Of a stretch of 64,000 nucleotides of DNA, positions 35,463 to 49,835 are shown piece after piece. The notes below the pieces were generated by a model. That model was not told the DNA's origin and searched no databases. It saw only the letters and a program-made list of their open reading frames with translations. Every line of letters begins with the position of its first letter. Positions within the stretch are counted from its first letter, which is position 1. The stretch is from NCBI GenBank assembly GCA_032191485.1, contig JAVDOI010000009.1, forward strand, positions 20,448,343 through 20,512,342, given 5' to 3'. The DNA comes from Leptoclinus maculatus (taxonomy: Eukaryota > Chordata > Actinopteri > Perciformes > Stichaeidae). The position numbers and the translations under genes are program-made.

Positions 35463-38400
35463 TCATCGGCTGGCGCCTGACGTGGCGCGGGGAAACCCGG
35501 AAGTGCTCTGGAGGCTCGGATAGCGAGAGTGGTGTTGTGCTGAGAGTCCTTGAATAGTTTGGAAAGTTGTGCGCTTTTTTTTAACAGACTGATGTAAAGG
35601 AATGTTGCGTTGGATCATTGCATTCTTTGGTTGAGAGACTGTCCACTCGGAGAAGTGGGATATGTAGAGACTGTCAGAGCGTCGAAATGGTGAATGAGGG
35701 TCGCGGTGGTTTCGCCCGTCGTTCGAGCGCCTGGATCTCCGACGGTCGAGAGAGCGGCGTGGGGGTGTAGGGTAAGGGGTGAGGGTGAAGGGATGAGGGT
35801 CGAGGGGTGGGATGCCGAAATCGAGATCTCCCCCCGGGCTGTTGGAAGGCAGGGGCGGACGACTTCGGAGTTGACGGAGAATGGTTATCGAGAGCCGCGG
35901 GGAACGTGGATAGCTAAACGGGCCCACAAAGCGAGGAGCCAATTTCTTGAATTCTACTTTGAGGGGAAGGTCCCGCGTAGACAGCCAGACACGTTGTCCC
36001 GGGACATAACGGGGTGCAGGGACATGGCGTCTGTTGGCAGACCTTTGGTAGTGGTCGGAAGAGCGCAAGAGTGTGGAGCGGGCCTGCCTCCAAGTGCGTC
36101 GGCACCGCTGGACGAATGCCTGGACTGAGGGGACACTGGCCTCTTGTTCCTGCTCCGGGAAGAGTGGCGGCTGATATCACTGGAATGGTGAGAACCCGGT
36201 GGCTGAACTGGGAAGGGTGTTGTGGGCATACTCGACCCACAAGAGCTGCTCAGACCAGGAGGAGGGGTTGCGGGAGGAGAGACAGTGAAAGGCTGTCTCC
36301 ACCTCCTGATTCATCCGCTCAGCCTGCCCATTAGATTGGGAATGGAACCCTGATGAAAGACTGACCGTGGCTCCCAGCAGCCTGCAAAACTCTGACCAAA
36401 AGCGAGAGGTGAATTGTGGTCCCCGGTTGGAGACCATGTCAATGGGCAGACCATGCAGCCGGAAAACATTTTGCAGTAATATTTTAGCAGTCTCTTTGGC
36501 AGTAGGTAACTTGGGTAGTGGAATGAGCAGAGCAGACTTGGAAAATCTATCAATGACCGTGAGAATAACTGTTACCGTCAGAAGGGGGTCGGCCGGTTAC
36601 AAAGTCTAAAGCGATGTGGGACCAGGGACGACTAGGAACTGGCAGAGGATGAAGAAGCCCAGAGGGAGGTTGGCGAGTGCTCTTATGCTGAGAACAAACC
36701 TGGCAAGCACCGATGAACCCCTTGGTATCTTACTCCATGGAAGACCACCAGAAACGCTGTCTGAGCAGTGCTAGTGTGCGTCTGATCCCAGGATGGCAAG
36801 CTAGGCGGGAAGAGTGGCCCCACTGGAGGACCTGAGGATGGAGATTGACAGGAACAAACAGTAATCAGGACAAGCACTGGGGGCAGGGTGTTCGGCATGG
36901 GAGCACTTTACCTTGTCCTCCACCTCCCAGGTTACCACACCAATAACACACTCAGGGCGGAGGATACCTTCAGGATGGGAAGGAGAGCTCTCTCGCTGGA
37001 ACTGACGAGACAAGGCGTCAGGTTTGACATTCTTTGAGCCTGGTCTGTATGAGTGAAAACTCAAAACTGTTAAAAAAAAAAGAACCCACCTAGCTTGACG
37101 AGAGTTCAGTCGCTTGGCCGAATGGATGTATTCTAGATTTTTGTGATCTGTCCAGACCACAAACGGCTGCTCCGCCTGCTCTAACCAGTGTCTCCACTCC
37201 TCCAATGCCAGTTTGACCGCCAACAGCTCCCGGTTCCCAATGTCATAATTCATCTCCGTGGGGGACAGCTTCCGGGAGAAGAAGGGACATGGGTGAACCT
37301 TTTGGTCCTCAGCCGACCGCTGAGAAAGGACCGCTCCTACACCAGTGTCCGAGGCGTCCACCTCCACAATAAACTGCCGGGCAGGATCTGGGAATATGAG
37401 GATGGGAGCAGAGGTGAAACGTGATTTTAACTTAAAGGCCCCTACCGCCACAGGGGACCACCGGAAGGGCACATGCTGGGAGGTGAGAGCGGTGAGGGGA
37501 GCCGCCACGGAACTGTAGTTACGGATGACTGCCGATAGAAGTTGGCAAAGCCCAAAAAGCGTTGAAGCTCCTTGCGTGTGGAAGGAGGAGGAACAGTCAG
37601 CAACTGCTTTGGTCTTGGCAGAGTCCATCTGGATATTACCAGCATTGATGACAAAACCCAGCAACGATACCTCTGTGGAACTCGCACTTCTCCGCCTTTA
37701 CGAAGAGGTGGTTCTCCAAAAGCCTTTGGAGGACTTGGCGTACATGTACCACATGTTCCTGTTGAGACTTCGGGAAGATAAGAATGTCATCCAAATACAG
37801 AAAAACATTGAGCAGATAGCATAACTAAATACTCATAATGTCCACTAGGAGTATTAAAGGCAGTCTTCCACTCGTCCCCCTCTCGGATTCTCACCAAATG
37901 GTAAGCATTGCAGAGATCGAGTTTGGAAAAAATGGTAGCACCTTGTAGCAGCTCAAAAGCAGAGGCAATAAGTGGAAGAGGGTACCTATTTTTTACAGTA
38001 ATGTTATTGAGTCCTCTGTAGTCAATGCAAGAGCGCACGGATTTGTCCTTCTTTCCAACAAAGAAAAACCCCGCTCCAGCTGGAGATGGTCGAATGATTC
38101 CTGTAGCCAATGAGTCATTAACATATTTCTCCATAGTTTTCGTCTCAGGAGCAGATAGGGAAAAAAAGTCTACCTCTGGGAGGAGATGTACCCGGGAGGA
38201 GGTCAATGGCACAGTCATACGGGCGATGTGGCGGCAATGAGGTGGCCCGGGCTTTGTTAAAAACCTCCTTAAGGTCAAGATACTCCTTTGGACCCCCGGA
38301 GAGATGGGCAGACTAGGAGCAGACGATGGGGCTGATTTTAGACAGAGAGCATGACAATGAACACTCCACTGTAATACAGTTCCTGACACCCAGTCAATGT

Positions 38401-41400
38401 ATGGATTGTGTCTCCTAAGCCACGGATAGCCCAAAATGACCGGTTGATGTGGTGCATGGATGAGATGGAAGGTGAGCATTTCATTGTGATTACCTGACAT
38501 TGTCATTGGCAGAGGAGTGGATTGATGGGTAACCCTGCAAAGGAGACCACCGTCTAAAGCTGTGGCGTGGATGGGTTTTTCCAGGGCCACCTGCCCGATC
38601 CCCAGCTGGGAGGCCAGCGTTCTGTCCATAAGGTTAGCATCTGCACCAGAGTCTATGAGGACTGAGACAGTGTGATTATTCCCTGAACAAAACAGCCGAG
38701 CATGAATCAAAGGGCGAGAGGGCATTTTTAAGTTCACATTTCGACTCACCAGCGCCCTCCGGATGACTGGTGAGCCATCTCTTTTACTGGACAAGCGGTT
38801 ACAAAATGGCCACTCTGGCCGCAGTAAAAGCATCGATCCTCCTGCAGGCGGCGCTGTCGTTCTGCTGTGGAGAGCCGGGTCCGCCCCAGCTGCATAGGCT
38901 TAGGAGAGTTGGCCGGCCCGTCAGAGGCCCGTTCAGAAGAACCCCCGAAGATCATCTGACCGGCGAAGTGGCCTTTGTGGAGCGGCCGGAAAGTCCCTCT
39001 CCCTTCCCGCAGACGACCGTCGATATGGATGAGAGAACGACCAACTCATCCAACCCAGCAGGAAGATCTCGAGCCACCAACTCGTCCTTGAGGCGGTCCG
39101 AGAGACCGTGGTAGAATGCGTCAAAGAGCGAGGAGGCGTTCCAGTTGCTCTCGGCTGCTATGGCGCAGAACTCGATGGAGTAATCAGACATGGGTCTCCT
39201 TCCCTGCCTCAGGTCAAACAAACCTCGAGTGACCTCTCTTCCAGGTGTGGCACGATTGAAGACTTTCAGCAGTTCCTCGGAAAACAGCTGGACTGAAGAG
39301 CAGATTGACGACTGTCACTTCCACTCTGCGGTTCCCCAGTCCTTGGCTCTGCTCGTGAGGAGAGATACAATATACGCTACTCGGGACCTCTCTGAAGGGA
39401 AGGTGGAAGGCTGAAGCTCAAAGGCGAGGGAGCACTGAACCAGGAATGGCCGGCAGGAACCAGGAGCACCAGAATAACGTTCTGGAGGAGGCAAGCGTGC
39501 ATCCGACACGGGAGAAGTGCAAAGAGGAGGGCTGGGAGCACTGGCGGCATCTGGACCCCGAGCCGCAGTGGAGAAACTCAGCAGATGATCACGGAGAGAC
39601 TCCATGATGCGCTCGTGATGGACGCTCATAGCCTGCATTGCCTCTGCTAAGAAGGTAAGCTGCTGCTTGAGGCTTTGCAACATGTTGGTCTGAGTCAGAG
39701 GTTCCGTCTCGGGACGTGCAGGGTCGGCTGGGTTCATGTTAGCCAGATTGTACTGTAAGGATTACAGATACTTGAACCCAAAAGCACAACTCTGAGACAA
39801 AATACAAGTCTAGTACTGGACCTCAGTTCTGCATTCGACACTGTAGACCATAACATCTTGATTAAGAGGCTACGTGATTGGGTGGGCATATCTGGCATAG
39901 CGTTAGACTGGTTTACATCTTACCTCGCTGTTTTAATGTCTCTGTGGGTGATTTCGTGTCCGTCACCTCTCCATTGTCTTGTGGTGTACCGCAGGGCTCG
40001 GTTCTGGGGCCTCTGTTATTTCCCCTATATTTGTTACCTTTCGGACAGATTATAAAAAGTTATAATGTTGCCTATCATTTATATGCAGATGATATGCAAC
40101 TCCATCTATCATTCAAACCCAGTGAGGCTTTCGCATTAACTAGGCTCCTGGACTGTGTAAATGCTATTGAGACTGGATGGCAGAAAACTGCTTACAACTT
40201 AACGACAATAAGACGGAGGTTCTAGTTATTGCACCGGATGAGTTTGTCCCTACGATCAAGCAGAGTATTGGTCCACTCTCCTCTGCTGCCCATTGCAACC
40301 TGCGCAATCTAGGGATTTTCTTTGATCGATCCATGTCGTTTGACCCCCATGTTAAGCAACTGTCCAGATCCTGTTTCTTCCACCTAAGAAATATCAGTAA
40401 ACATATCTGTAGTATCAACAGCTGAACTAGAGATGATCATACACGCCTTTATCTCTTCACGCATCGACAACTGTAACACACTTTTCTCATCACTCAGTGT
40501 ATCTGCTCTTAACCGTTTGCAGGTCATCCAAAATGCTGCTGCCAGATTACTCACTAGGACAAATCGACGCTCTCACATCACCCCCATAGTCAGATCTCTT
40601 CACTGGCTCCCTGTAGCATTTAGGATCGACTTCAAAATCCTCACTCTCACTTACAGAGCACTACACGGCCAGGCTCCTACATATGTGACTGATTTACTTG
40701 ACTCTTATTCACCCGTCCGTGCTCTCAGGTCAAACGTGTTAGGTTATCCGTCTGTCCCACGCACTCGCCTTAAAACCCGTGGTGATCGAGCTTTTGAGGC
40801 AGTAGCACCAAGGTTGTGGAATGCTCTGCCTGCACCCCTACGTTTCACAGATTCTGTGAATTCATTCCAGAATCAGCTCAAGACACATCTGTTTAGACTG
40901 GCATTTGTCTAAAACCTCATGTCCTATAGGCCTGCTTTTAAACCACGTTTTAAATTTGCTTTTAAACCATGTTTTAATTTTGTTCTTTCTGTGTGTATGT
41001 ACATTATTGGCCCTTATATGGTCACATTGTGTTTTTTTATGTCTCTAATTCTGCCCCTTATGTCTGTAAAAAGTGCTTTATAAATAAATCTTACTTTCTT
41101 ACTTTTTACTAGTGTTCAGGCAGGGTCAAAACTGGGAGGTCAGTCAAACAGGCAAACAAATCCAATAAGGGGCAGGCAAAGATCCAAGGTCGAAAACAGG
41201 CAGACAGCGTCGGAACAGGCAGATCAGGAACAATATAAAGATATGCTGGAGAACTTGGCAATAACACACAAGACAATCTGGCAGGGAACAAGTGCAAGTG
41301 AGTGGACCTAAATAGTGAGGGCTAATGAGGGAATGGCTGCAGGTGAGATGGGCGTGGAGGACCAGGTGAGGGGAATGAGAGGTGATAGGGTGTGAATGGC

Positions 41401-41474
41401 AGGATCTGAAATGACAGGAAAGTTAAAACAGGCAGACAGGATGAAAACAAACTAATATGAAGGGGAATTTGTGA
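35463..41474 (-). mobile_element. Degenerate Ty3/gypsy LTR retrotransposon, interrupted by an L2 LINE
   Basis: Reading the minus strand from 41474, the LTR-like start is tgtcacaaattcc, interrupted at 41108-39815. Gag frames follow (39737-38952), then a CCHC zinc knuckle (CFYCGQSGHFVTAC, near 38840) and a protease with IDSGADANLMD. The reverse transcriptase has IDYRGLN and FSKLDLCNAYH. About 25 codons are then lost with a frameshift before YLDDILIF (near 37780). RNase H (VDASDTGVGAVL, NRELLAVKLALEEWRHWL) and integrase (HSQSNGQAERMNQE, near 36330) follow, then a C-terminal VPGQRVWLSTRDLPLK. This domain order is that of Ty3/gypsy. Many stops and frameshifts make it inactive. No 3' LTR is seen. 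Confidence 0.9.
39815..41108 (+). mobile_element. 5'-truncated L2-type LINE nested in the gypsy LTR
   Basis: The plus strand encodes DLSSAFDTVDHNILI, CGVPQGSVLGPLLF and YADDMQLHL (catalytic box near 40090) in frames broken by at least two frameshifts. It then encodes SRIDNCNTLFSSL and ITPIVRSLHWLPVAFRIDFK to a stop near 40912. The 3' end is tataaataaatcttactttc. The host sequence ctagt is repeated at both edges (39810-39814 and 41109-41113), consistent with a target-site duplication. Confidence 0.88.
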
Positions 41475-42480
41475 CAGAAATGTTGGCCCAGTCCCAATGT
41501 CCCTCTTAAACCATGAACCCTCAGGGACTTACTGACGTCACCTGGTAAATGGTTGGTAAAAGGCTGTAAGGGCTTCAAATAGTGTAAATAAGAATGGGAC
41601 AGCACTTTGCTGCAACATATCACATTACCATGACAATATCAAAAAATAGTATGTACAATTGTTGGTTATTTATTTTAGCTTTTTACTCCCTGATTTGAAC
41701 ATCTTCCAGGATCTTTCCTCACAACATGAGAGGTCATTTTCAATAATCTATTTACTCATTTTTTTTAAAACAACTTCAATGACAAAATTAAATATTTGAT
41801 GAATAAATCTCTGTAATATAATCTCTGCTTCCATTCCTCTGATTTCATGTGTTTTTATGTTCCATCTTTAATCCGTAATGTTTCTGAGTAAATTTAATGA
41901 ATTTCTTCCATATTCTATTATTTAACATTGATATCTGCAGTACACCTTTGAGCCCCATGAGGGAGCCTGATTGTTTGTATCTGATCAATATAGTCTACTT
42001 TGAACATTGAATCTAATATGAAAGGCTAGCGTACATTCTCTTAGTTTTACTGAGGATGAAATGAAAACAATGAGATATCCTGTTAACTCTGCATCAATGC
42101 TTTTATTTGGTCTCATTTATTAAGTATTTAACATGTTCATATGTTTTCAACAGCACATGCATAAAACAAAGTTGTGATTTATCAAACATATATCTCTTAG
42201 CAACGGCTGGTTTACCTGTTCAAGATGATATCGGTTGATAGGCGATGTGGTAATGGCAGTAAAACTGGTCAGAAACGTTCATTCAAGCTCAAATTCACTC
42301 TTCTCATGATTTATAGATAAGGCCTGTTGTGAACTGGGTCGTGATGATGTCATTTTTAAAAACACAGTGGAAAATACTGTTCTAAGCTAACGAAAACACA
42401 ACGATTCTAGGATTCAGGTCATTATACACTAATGAAAACATAGTTATGAATATGATGTCCAATTTCTGTTAATAGATCCC
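41475..42480. other. No gene recognised
   Basis: AT-rich sequence. The stretch 41480-41600 (cccaatgtccctcttaaacc) resembles a DNA transposon remnant but I cannot place it. Confidence 0.4.
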
Positions 42481-42830
42481 CAAATCCTTCACACAGGACC
42501 TCTAAGGTCCTCTTGCTTATATACAAAGACCTGAATGCCATTGTCAATTACAAAGATGTAGAACACACTATCTATGGATATCAGGGAAGCCAGCTTGCTA
42601 AATACTTTTAATAGAAAGCTAAAAACATATCTCTCCATTTTAGCCTTCAACTAGCTATGACTTTTCTGATACAGGCCTGTCACTATCATTATATATCTAT
42701 TGTCATGTGAAGCACTCGATGCATTTCCTTATTGTGAAGCCCTTGGAGCTGCATTTCTTGTATGAAAGGTGCCAATACAAATTAATTATTATTATTATTA
42801 ATATTATTGCTATTTATTATTACCATTATG
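42480..42830 (+). mobile_element. LINE 3' end (L2-like)
   Basis: The plus strand encodes a short LLNTFNRKLKTYLSILAF, the usual last block before the LINE stop. A 3' UTR (gtgaagcccttggagctgca) and an (att)n tail follow. It abuts the CA tract at the right boundary of the unit-2-only segment. Confidence 0.65.
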
Positions 42831-42872
42831 AACTGCAAATAAAACTACCATTCTTCTTATATTGTGTTTGTA

Positions 42873-43061
<189 letters not shown>

Positions 43062-43077
43062 TGTAGGATATTGGAGT

Positions 43078-45614
43078 TTATCTCTTACATGGCAGCTCTC
43101 CCGCCCTGCTGAGGAACAGAAAAGCCTGGGCTGAACTTCCAACAGTAGCAAATGTGAACGCTATGGGCAACCAAACAACTGGACGTATTAAGGTCAGAGG
43201 CAGTACAGTGAATGGAAGCATATTAAAAACCAGCATCACCAACACCATGCAGATGATCTTGACAGCTCTCTTCTTCTGCTGGTTCCCCCCCTTCTTGCCC
43301 TGAGCCTCTTTACTTCCTGGGCTGGGCCTCCTCAGGATCCTGACAATGGACAGACTGCAGAAGAGTTCAATGAAGAGGGCGGGGGCTAGGAGAGCCGCTG
43401 AACAAGTGGATAACATATTGCGATTCAATGGTAGGAAGACATTGGTGAGTCCAGAACCTACCAATCAGCAAAAAGAAAACAATAAAGACTGCGTATGAAT
43501 TCACAGGGTGGGATCCTTTACATATTATGAGGTATATTGATATAGTTGTGGTAAATATATATATTCTTTTCTTTGCTTACATATAATGACCAGCCAAACA
43601 GCAGCAAGACAGGTACCCTTATACCTTAGTTGTTTGTATCTGAAGAAGAAGAAGAAGACAGGATTACTGTGATAATTAATGAATGATATATGTAAATCTA
43701 GAGTTCAGAGAAGTCAGCATTTGGCCTAAACTAACATGACTAATACAGCAACTACCACCAAGCAACCCTTATCCAACTGTCACCAGTAGAAGACTGTGGT
43801 TATACTGGTCACCTCCCAGTGGCTGACCCTGCAGACACACCCAGCAGTCAGGCTGCATCACGGTAGAAAAATGTTTATAGCATATTCTAAATAAGTGATT
43901 TAAGGAATATTATAGGATTTATTGTTGACTTACTTGAGCAGAGATACAAACAGTATCTTTATCATTTGTTCCTAGTTGTCAGGAGATCTGCATTTTGACC
44001 TGTTACTTGAAGGTGCGACATGTAATACCTGGCCACCTGCTCCAAACAAATAGGGGTCGACATTTCCCCTCTACTGGCTCCATACAATCTACATTTACAG
44101 TCATCAGAAAAAGAGAAAAAAAGCCAACTACGAACTAGCAGCAGGGCAAGAACTTAAAAAATGTATCAAACTACTGAAACAGCTGAGAGCTAGTCAAAAT
44201 AACTACCATCTTAAATGGGACGGGCCTGTAGTTTATATGAGCCATCTGTGTGTTCACTGTGCTACTAACAGGAGCTGTACGGCTCGTGTACGTTTTGATA
44301 GTTTGCTGATTCCATCCAGAGATTAGAAAACAACTCTAATTTTCGTCCACCAGAGGGCTTTTTTTAATTTTATGTGTTACCACACTGCTATATCAGTTCA
44401 CTTTAAAGAGCCCCTACTGTGCTCTTTTTCTCAATTTACTGTTACATGTTTACATGAGTTAATGCTCAAAAACCGCCTTGTCTTTCTCACCCTGGCTGTC
44501 CCGCTGCAGCTCTTTCTCACCCTGGCTGTCCCGCTGCACCTCTTTCTCACCCTGGCTGTCCCGCTGCACCTCTTTCTCACCCTGGCTGTCCCGCTGCACC
44601 TCTTCTCACCCTGGCTGTCCCGCTGCACCTCTTTCTCACCCTGACTGTCCCGCTGCACCTCTTTCTCACCCTGGCTGTCCCGCTGCACCTCTTCTCACCC
44701 TGGCTGTCCCGCTGCACCTCTTTCTCACCCTGGCTGTCCCGCTGCACCTCTTTCTCACCCTGGCTGTCCCGCTGCACCTCTTCTCACCCTGGCTGTCCCG
44801 CTGCACCTCTTTCTCACCCTGGCTGTCCCGCTGCACCTCTTTCTCACCCTGGCTGTACCGCTGCACCTCTTTCTCACCCTGGCTGTCCCGCTGCACCTCT
44901 TCTCACCCTGGCTGTCCCGCTGCAGCTCTTCTCACCCTGGCTGTCCCGCTGCACCTCTTCTCACCCTTTCTGTGAAACGCTCTGTTTGAGCGCTTGCTCC
45001 TCCCTCTAGAAATTGTGACATCACTATGTTACGGAAGTAAAGAGAAAATTCAATGGAGCCGTTTCAGGCAGCTCAGGAGCAGTGTCTCTGAGGGGGAGGG
45101 TAAACCCCTTTGAGCGTGGACTTCAGCTTTACAACTCTACGGACCTTTTACATGTACAAACATATATGTAACATACTAAAGGAAAGGGAAAAGAGGAAAA
45201 GTCTATTCTTTAAATGGTGTTGATGGAGCTCCTACTGGACTGTCTTTAAAGTTTCAGTTACCTGATGAACACCATCGGATGAACCACAGCCAGATAGCGA
45301 TCCACACAGACATGGCACTGGAACGCGGCTCTTCCCACCACAGCCATACCCTGGTAAAATCCTGTGAGATAACCAAGAGAAGATACTTTGCACAACAGGT
45401 GGATCAGCGAAAGACAAAAACACATGGAACACACAATTTCCATGGTTAGCAGGTTCAGAGTTAAAAGTTCAGATTCAATGAGACTCCGCTTCCCGGAGAC
45501 TATCAGCCACAGAGCCCAGCAGTTGATCGGGATGCCAATCATGTGGTCGACTGAGCCAGTGAGGAAAAAATATATTTCTGGAGGGAAAGGATGTACTGAG
45601 GATTCGTTGGCCAT
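43078..45614 (-). CDS. Class A (rhodopsin-like) GPCR, copy 2, three coding exons
   Basis: The exons are 45614-45262, 43639-43581 and 43457-43078, with the same splice sites and phases as copy 1; the product is 263 residues. TM1-TM3 with DRYLAVVHP lie in exon 1, YKQLRYKGTC and TM4 in exon 2, and TM5-TM7 in exon 3. It ends ELPCKR; the cysteine just after TM7 could be palmitoylated, and copy 1 has lost it. Other differences include GRAAF for GRAMF before TM3, LRYK for LRYR, and a V/I change in TM4. The intron between exons 1 and 2 holds the expanded minisatellite. All exons are open, so I expect it to be functional. The ligand is unknown. Confidence 0.84.
44484..44964. repeat. Minisatellite, 29-30-bp unit, 16 copies
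   Basis: The same unit as at 2557-2660, expanded from 3 to 16 copies, a mixture of 30-bp and 29-bp variants (ctctttctc versus ctcttctc). Variant units carry gactgtcc, gctgtacc or gcagctc. It produces long open frames on both strands that are not genes. Confidence 0.95.
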
Positions 45615-45654
45615 CTGTCCTTTTCTTTTTCTGAAGATCAAGTACCTAAAATAA

Positions 45655-46437
45655 AAAGCAGAGGACTCTTATATTGAAGATGAGAACAAGACAGTTTGTA
45701 TTTTTGTATGAAGTTGATATCTTTTTTTGTTTTACTTATTTAGTTCTCTTTTCAAGTAATTTCTTCAGATTTTGAAATGCATATACGAGTTTGTGACAAT
45801 GGCTATGATACATGTGTGAAACATTGAAAAACAGGACTTTAAATGTGTAATTTAAAAAATGAATGAACTAATTTGATCAGAACAGAAATAGCTGAAGTTA
45901 TTATCTTCTCATCCCGTGTTTGTAATTTCTATTTTTTTTAATCACAGTTCACACACACTGCACTGCAGGGACATTCTGAATAATAATTACAATAACAAGT
46001 AATAATAATAATACTACACAACAGATATCAATCATTGTTGAAATTGAAAACACCGACCTGTTGGACTTCGGTGTCTCTCCTGTGTACAGTAGCGTACACC
46101 TGGTTCTATTCAAGACATGCGAGTAGTGTCATTCCAACCGTGACACTTTGCATGCCTGCTTTATTTGACTAATGGCTCGCTTGTCCTACTTCGTGAACGC
46201 CTCTAAAGAAAACATGGCAGGACTCTGAAGATACAGAACTAAATCCTCAATACACAAATCATGACGGGTGTTTTTTCTGTCCCGCTGTCATTGTCAATCA
46301 TCTGAACCTCGACTTATTAAACAACCAGCCAGAGAAAAGTTACCATTGATAGCGTTTGTTGTTTGTAAGTCGATGTCTTCTAGTTTCTGTTGAGGTTCAA
46401 ACTTTAATGTAAATAAACTGTTTATAACACAAAGTGC

Positions 46438-46468
<31 letters not shown>

Positions 46469-49400
46469 ATGGATGAGTTCTTTCTTTGATAGACAGTTGA
46501 GAAAAATTATAAAAATGATCAGTTACGAGTCTTCTATAATGCATTAGTTAATGATAACTCATAGAATGTTCACATATTAAATGTTCAGTTATATTAATAA
46601 CACATTTTACAAGATTTCCACTTATTGTATCACCATTCTAGCATTTATAAACAATGTAAACAATGAATAACAAAGCAATAATTCATAATATACATTTCTA
46701 TTTTGTTTATAATTACAATATGTTAAAAAGCCTTTATTGCACGTGTACAAATCACTAGCTAATAAAGAAATAATAAAAAAACTGCAAAACATAAAATCTT
46801 TTTTGAATGAATATAATAAATGATCAGTTTATTTAAAGATTTATGAATGTAATTGCAGCTACAAAAATAATGGGAAAGCAAACAATACATTTATACAAGT
46901 ACATTTGTTATAAAATAATTAACATATATATACAGTATGTATGTTTGTGAATTGTGTTATCAAAGGAGGAAAATATTGAAAAGACAAACTTATCAATAAC
47001 AAACTAAAAATGCTGAATGCTGATTACAACGAGATGTGTAAGTCAAGATGAATGAGTTAGCTTCTCCTGCCTCAGCCTCAGGACCGAGGTCAGGAAGCAC
47101 AGCGGGGACCGGTCTTTGCCTCCTGGGCCCCAAGTTGTTACTCCTTCAGAGCTAAACCCCTTCAGTCCACTCAGCAGCCGGGAAACCAGACACAGGAAAC
47201 TTGTCTTGGTCTGGAGGAGTTGCAGCATGTATTCATGCACAACCCTAACTGTACATTCACTCCATAACTTCACAGCTAGCACTCATCCGCTCACACCGCA
47301 TTCAATGTCACTCTCTCTCACTCTCTCTCTCAGAAACGAGGGTTTTAACCACGTCAAAAGTCTGGCTTTCTGAAGAACAAATTCATTTGAACTTAGCCTT
47401 CAACAAGTCTGTGAGGAACTATGTGTACCTTTGCATACTCACCTACCACATGGCCCAAATAAGTCACTGGGCCCTTTGCAAATTCACTCTTCAAATTTGC
47501 AACACTCAAATGAACTATGGCCAATCCCACCGAGCAACTTTCCAGATCTCCAACATTGTGAATTACATTTGGAGGGAAATGTAATTAGTTGGTCTGCTGT
47601 ACTGCAGCAGAGAAAACAAAGACATACAACTAGGAGTGTTCTAGTTCTATTCAATAATAATATAGGTACAAATATTAACAGAATAAATGAAAATGTCATC
47701 ACAATATTTATGGTATTGTAACGAGTTGATATTTAAAATAAATGGCAACAACAAACAGTGAATGTAAGAGAGTTGCTGGCTCCACTGTGGAGGAGGTTCA
47801 GAGAGGAGCAGAGGTGAGTGAGGAGGACTGACTCCTGCTTCTCTAATCCCCACAATGTGCCGTACTATTATTGAAAACATGGACTTGTAAACATCACAAC
47901 ATGGTTCCAAAACTTCAGTGATATCAGAGGTCGATCACCCATTGGCCAGTCCAGCTCTTCTGCGGGAGTTGAAGTGATCATTTTCTCAAATGTTGGTGAG
48001 GTCTGGAGGACAGCGCTGGGTTTGAACTCCTGTTGTAAAGGACTCTATAGAATGAGACCAGTCACTTGATTTAGTGTAAGTTACTCTATTAGAAAAAAAA
48101 GCTCCATGTGACAAAATAAACACAGGTTAAAGTTATTGTGAAGAAAGGGGAACTCCAGCACTGTGTTAGTGGTGGAACGGACCGTGATCCGTACAGATCA
48201 TCACTGTGTGAAATAAAGTTTTACTGATCATCGCTATCCTCCAATATTCAGTCAGATATGTGATCAGGACATCATTCATGTGTTTCTAGTCTCTGATCTC
48301 TGATAATGTTACATTGTGAACCAATCAGTGTTTAAACCAATCAGAGGAGAGCTCGTAACGTTAGCAGCACCGCTAACGGCTAACCAGGAGGTTCACTTCA
48401 GTTACATTATGATGCCTTCAGGCTCTGCTCAGTGAACATGAGTACTGGCTGAAGGTACATTATAACGTTATCATGATGTAATCTGTAAAATGTAGTTTTG
48501 GTGATAAACTTGAATAAATCCAGTAGTTTGAAGGAGATGTTTTCACATGAATATAAAATAGATATTAGAGATGAATTATGAGCTGTTTAACTTCATAACA
48601 CGAGCTCTAAGCACATTATAATATATTAAAAATAATGACAACATTTGTATTAGTCAATAAAAATGCAATCTTTTATTTCCGCATCAATTGAATTTCATGA
48701 AGAAAAATCACTATAACAAAGTAAAAGAATAACATTTAGAATTTCTGATGGTTTAACAGACTTTTGGGACGGTGACAAAAATAGTCTGGATCCTTGTAGA
48801 CCAGCGGCTATAATCATAATAATAAAGGGATCTTTACCTGCCAATATGGATCATCAATGATAAGCTAAGCTAGAACAGCCTCAGCAGTTTATCTATCACC
48901 AAAGTATTGGATGAAATTAAATTGTAACCTGATGATTTGTGGATGAATTGTCTGGGAACCATTAATGTCTGCACACAATCTGTGCATATTTCACAGGGTA
49001 AGAGCTGGTGGTGCTGGCCAGGAGATCACCAAAGTCAGTAGGCTTCCTCCTCCTCTTCCTCCTCCTCTGTATACTCTACCCATCTGATAGTTGTTGAGAT
49101 ATTTCAGTTTGGACAAAAGCGTTGGACTCACTGGCCAACACTGCCATCCCAAAGGGACTACAAAGATCCTAAGGGTAAAAGAGAGGTATGTGTCGGAGCA
49201 TTTTTGCTGAACTGACAGCCGTGCTGGACTTTCACACTAAGCCAGGCTCCATCTTTTTTTGCTTAGCTCTGCATTTTCTGGCTCCAGTAACTGATAAGCT
49301 GGTGGTGAACCAATCCGAAATCATTGGCCAGTTAGAATACAGGCAACCATTGATCACGTCAGTAATCTAACTGTAAACCTGCATGTGTTTCTAAAGAAAA

Positions 49401-49835
49401 AGGCGAGTCTGGAACCCCAGAGGTCAGCTCTTATTCCCCTTTGTGTTTGTGGATCTGAGTGTGTTGGAATTAGAACCGCTACTAATGCACAGGCTCTTGG
49501 TTACTGCCTGATGACGACAGAGTTTTAACGTCTGTGTCCTCCACAAGATCGATGGGAGAAGACTCTGCAGAAAGGGGGACACAGAATAATCCTGAAGAGA
49601 GGCAGAAAGATAGACTGCACAACGAGCCAATCAGCACGCTGCATACAGCCAGTCTGGCAAGCCATCATGGTAGACCAAAGGCAGAAAACCAAACTGGTGT
49701 AGACTTCCATACCACAACCAACCATTCACTCATCCATTCATGAGATCACAACCGTCACACATTGAGACTCTCTGATTTCCACAGATCCTGCCTCCTTAAG
49801 AAAGGCGGTACACTGTTCTGTATGCCTGGACTTAC
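45655..49835. other. Intergenic region between the GPCR and ADISSP genes, copy 2
   Basis: Equivalent to 3344-7337, with a longer GT run (46440-46470 against 4131-4145) and two extra pieces of about 60 and 90 bp (46981-47047, about 47241-47345). No gene recognised. Confidence 0.5.

Noticed and set aside
44484..44964. CRISPR-like array or a repeat protein (165-codon frame)
   Set aside because: The 30-bp units are directly adjacent with no unique spacers, the DNA is vertebrate, and the related locus has only three units. The open frame is a by-product of unit length.
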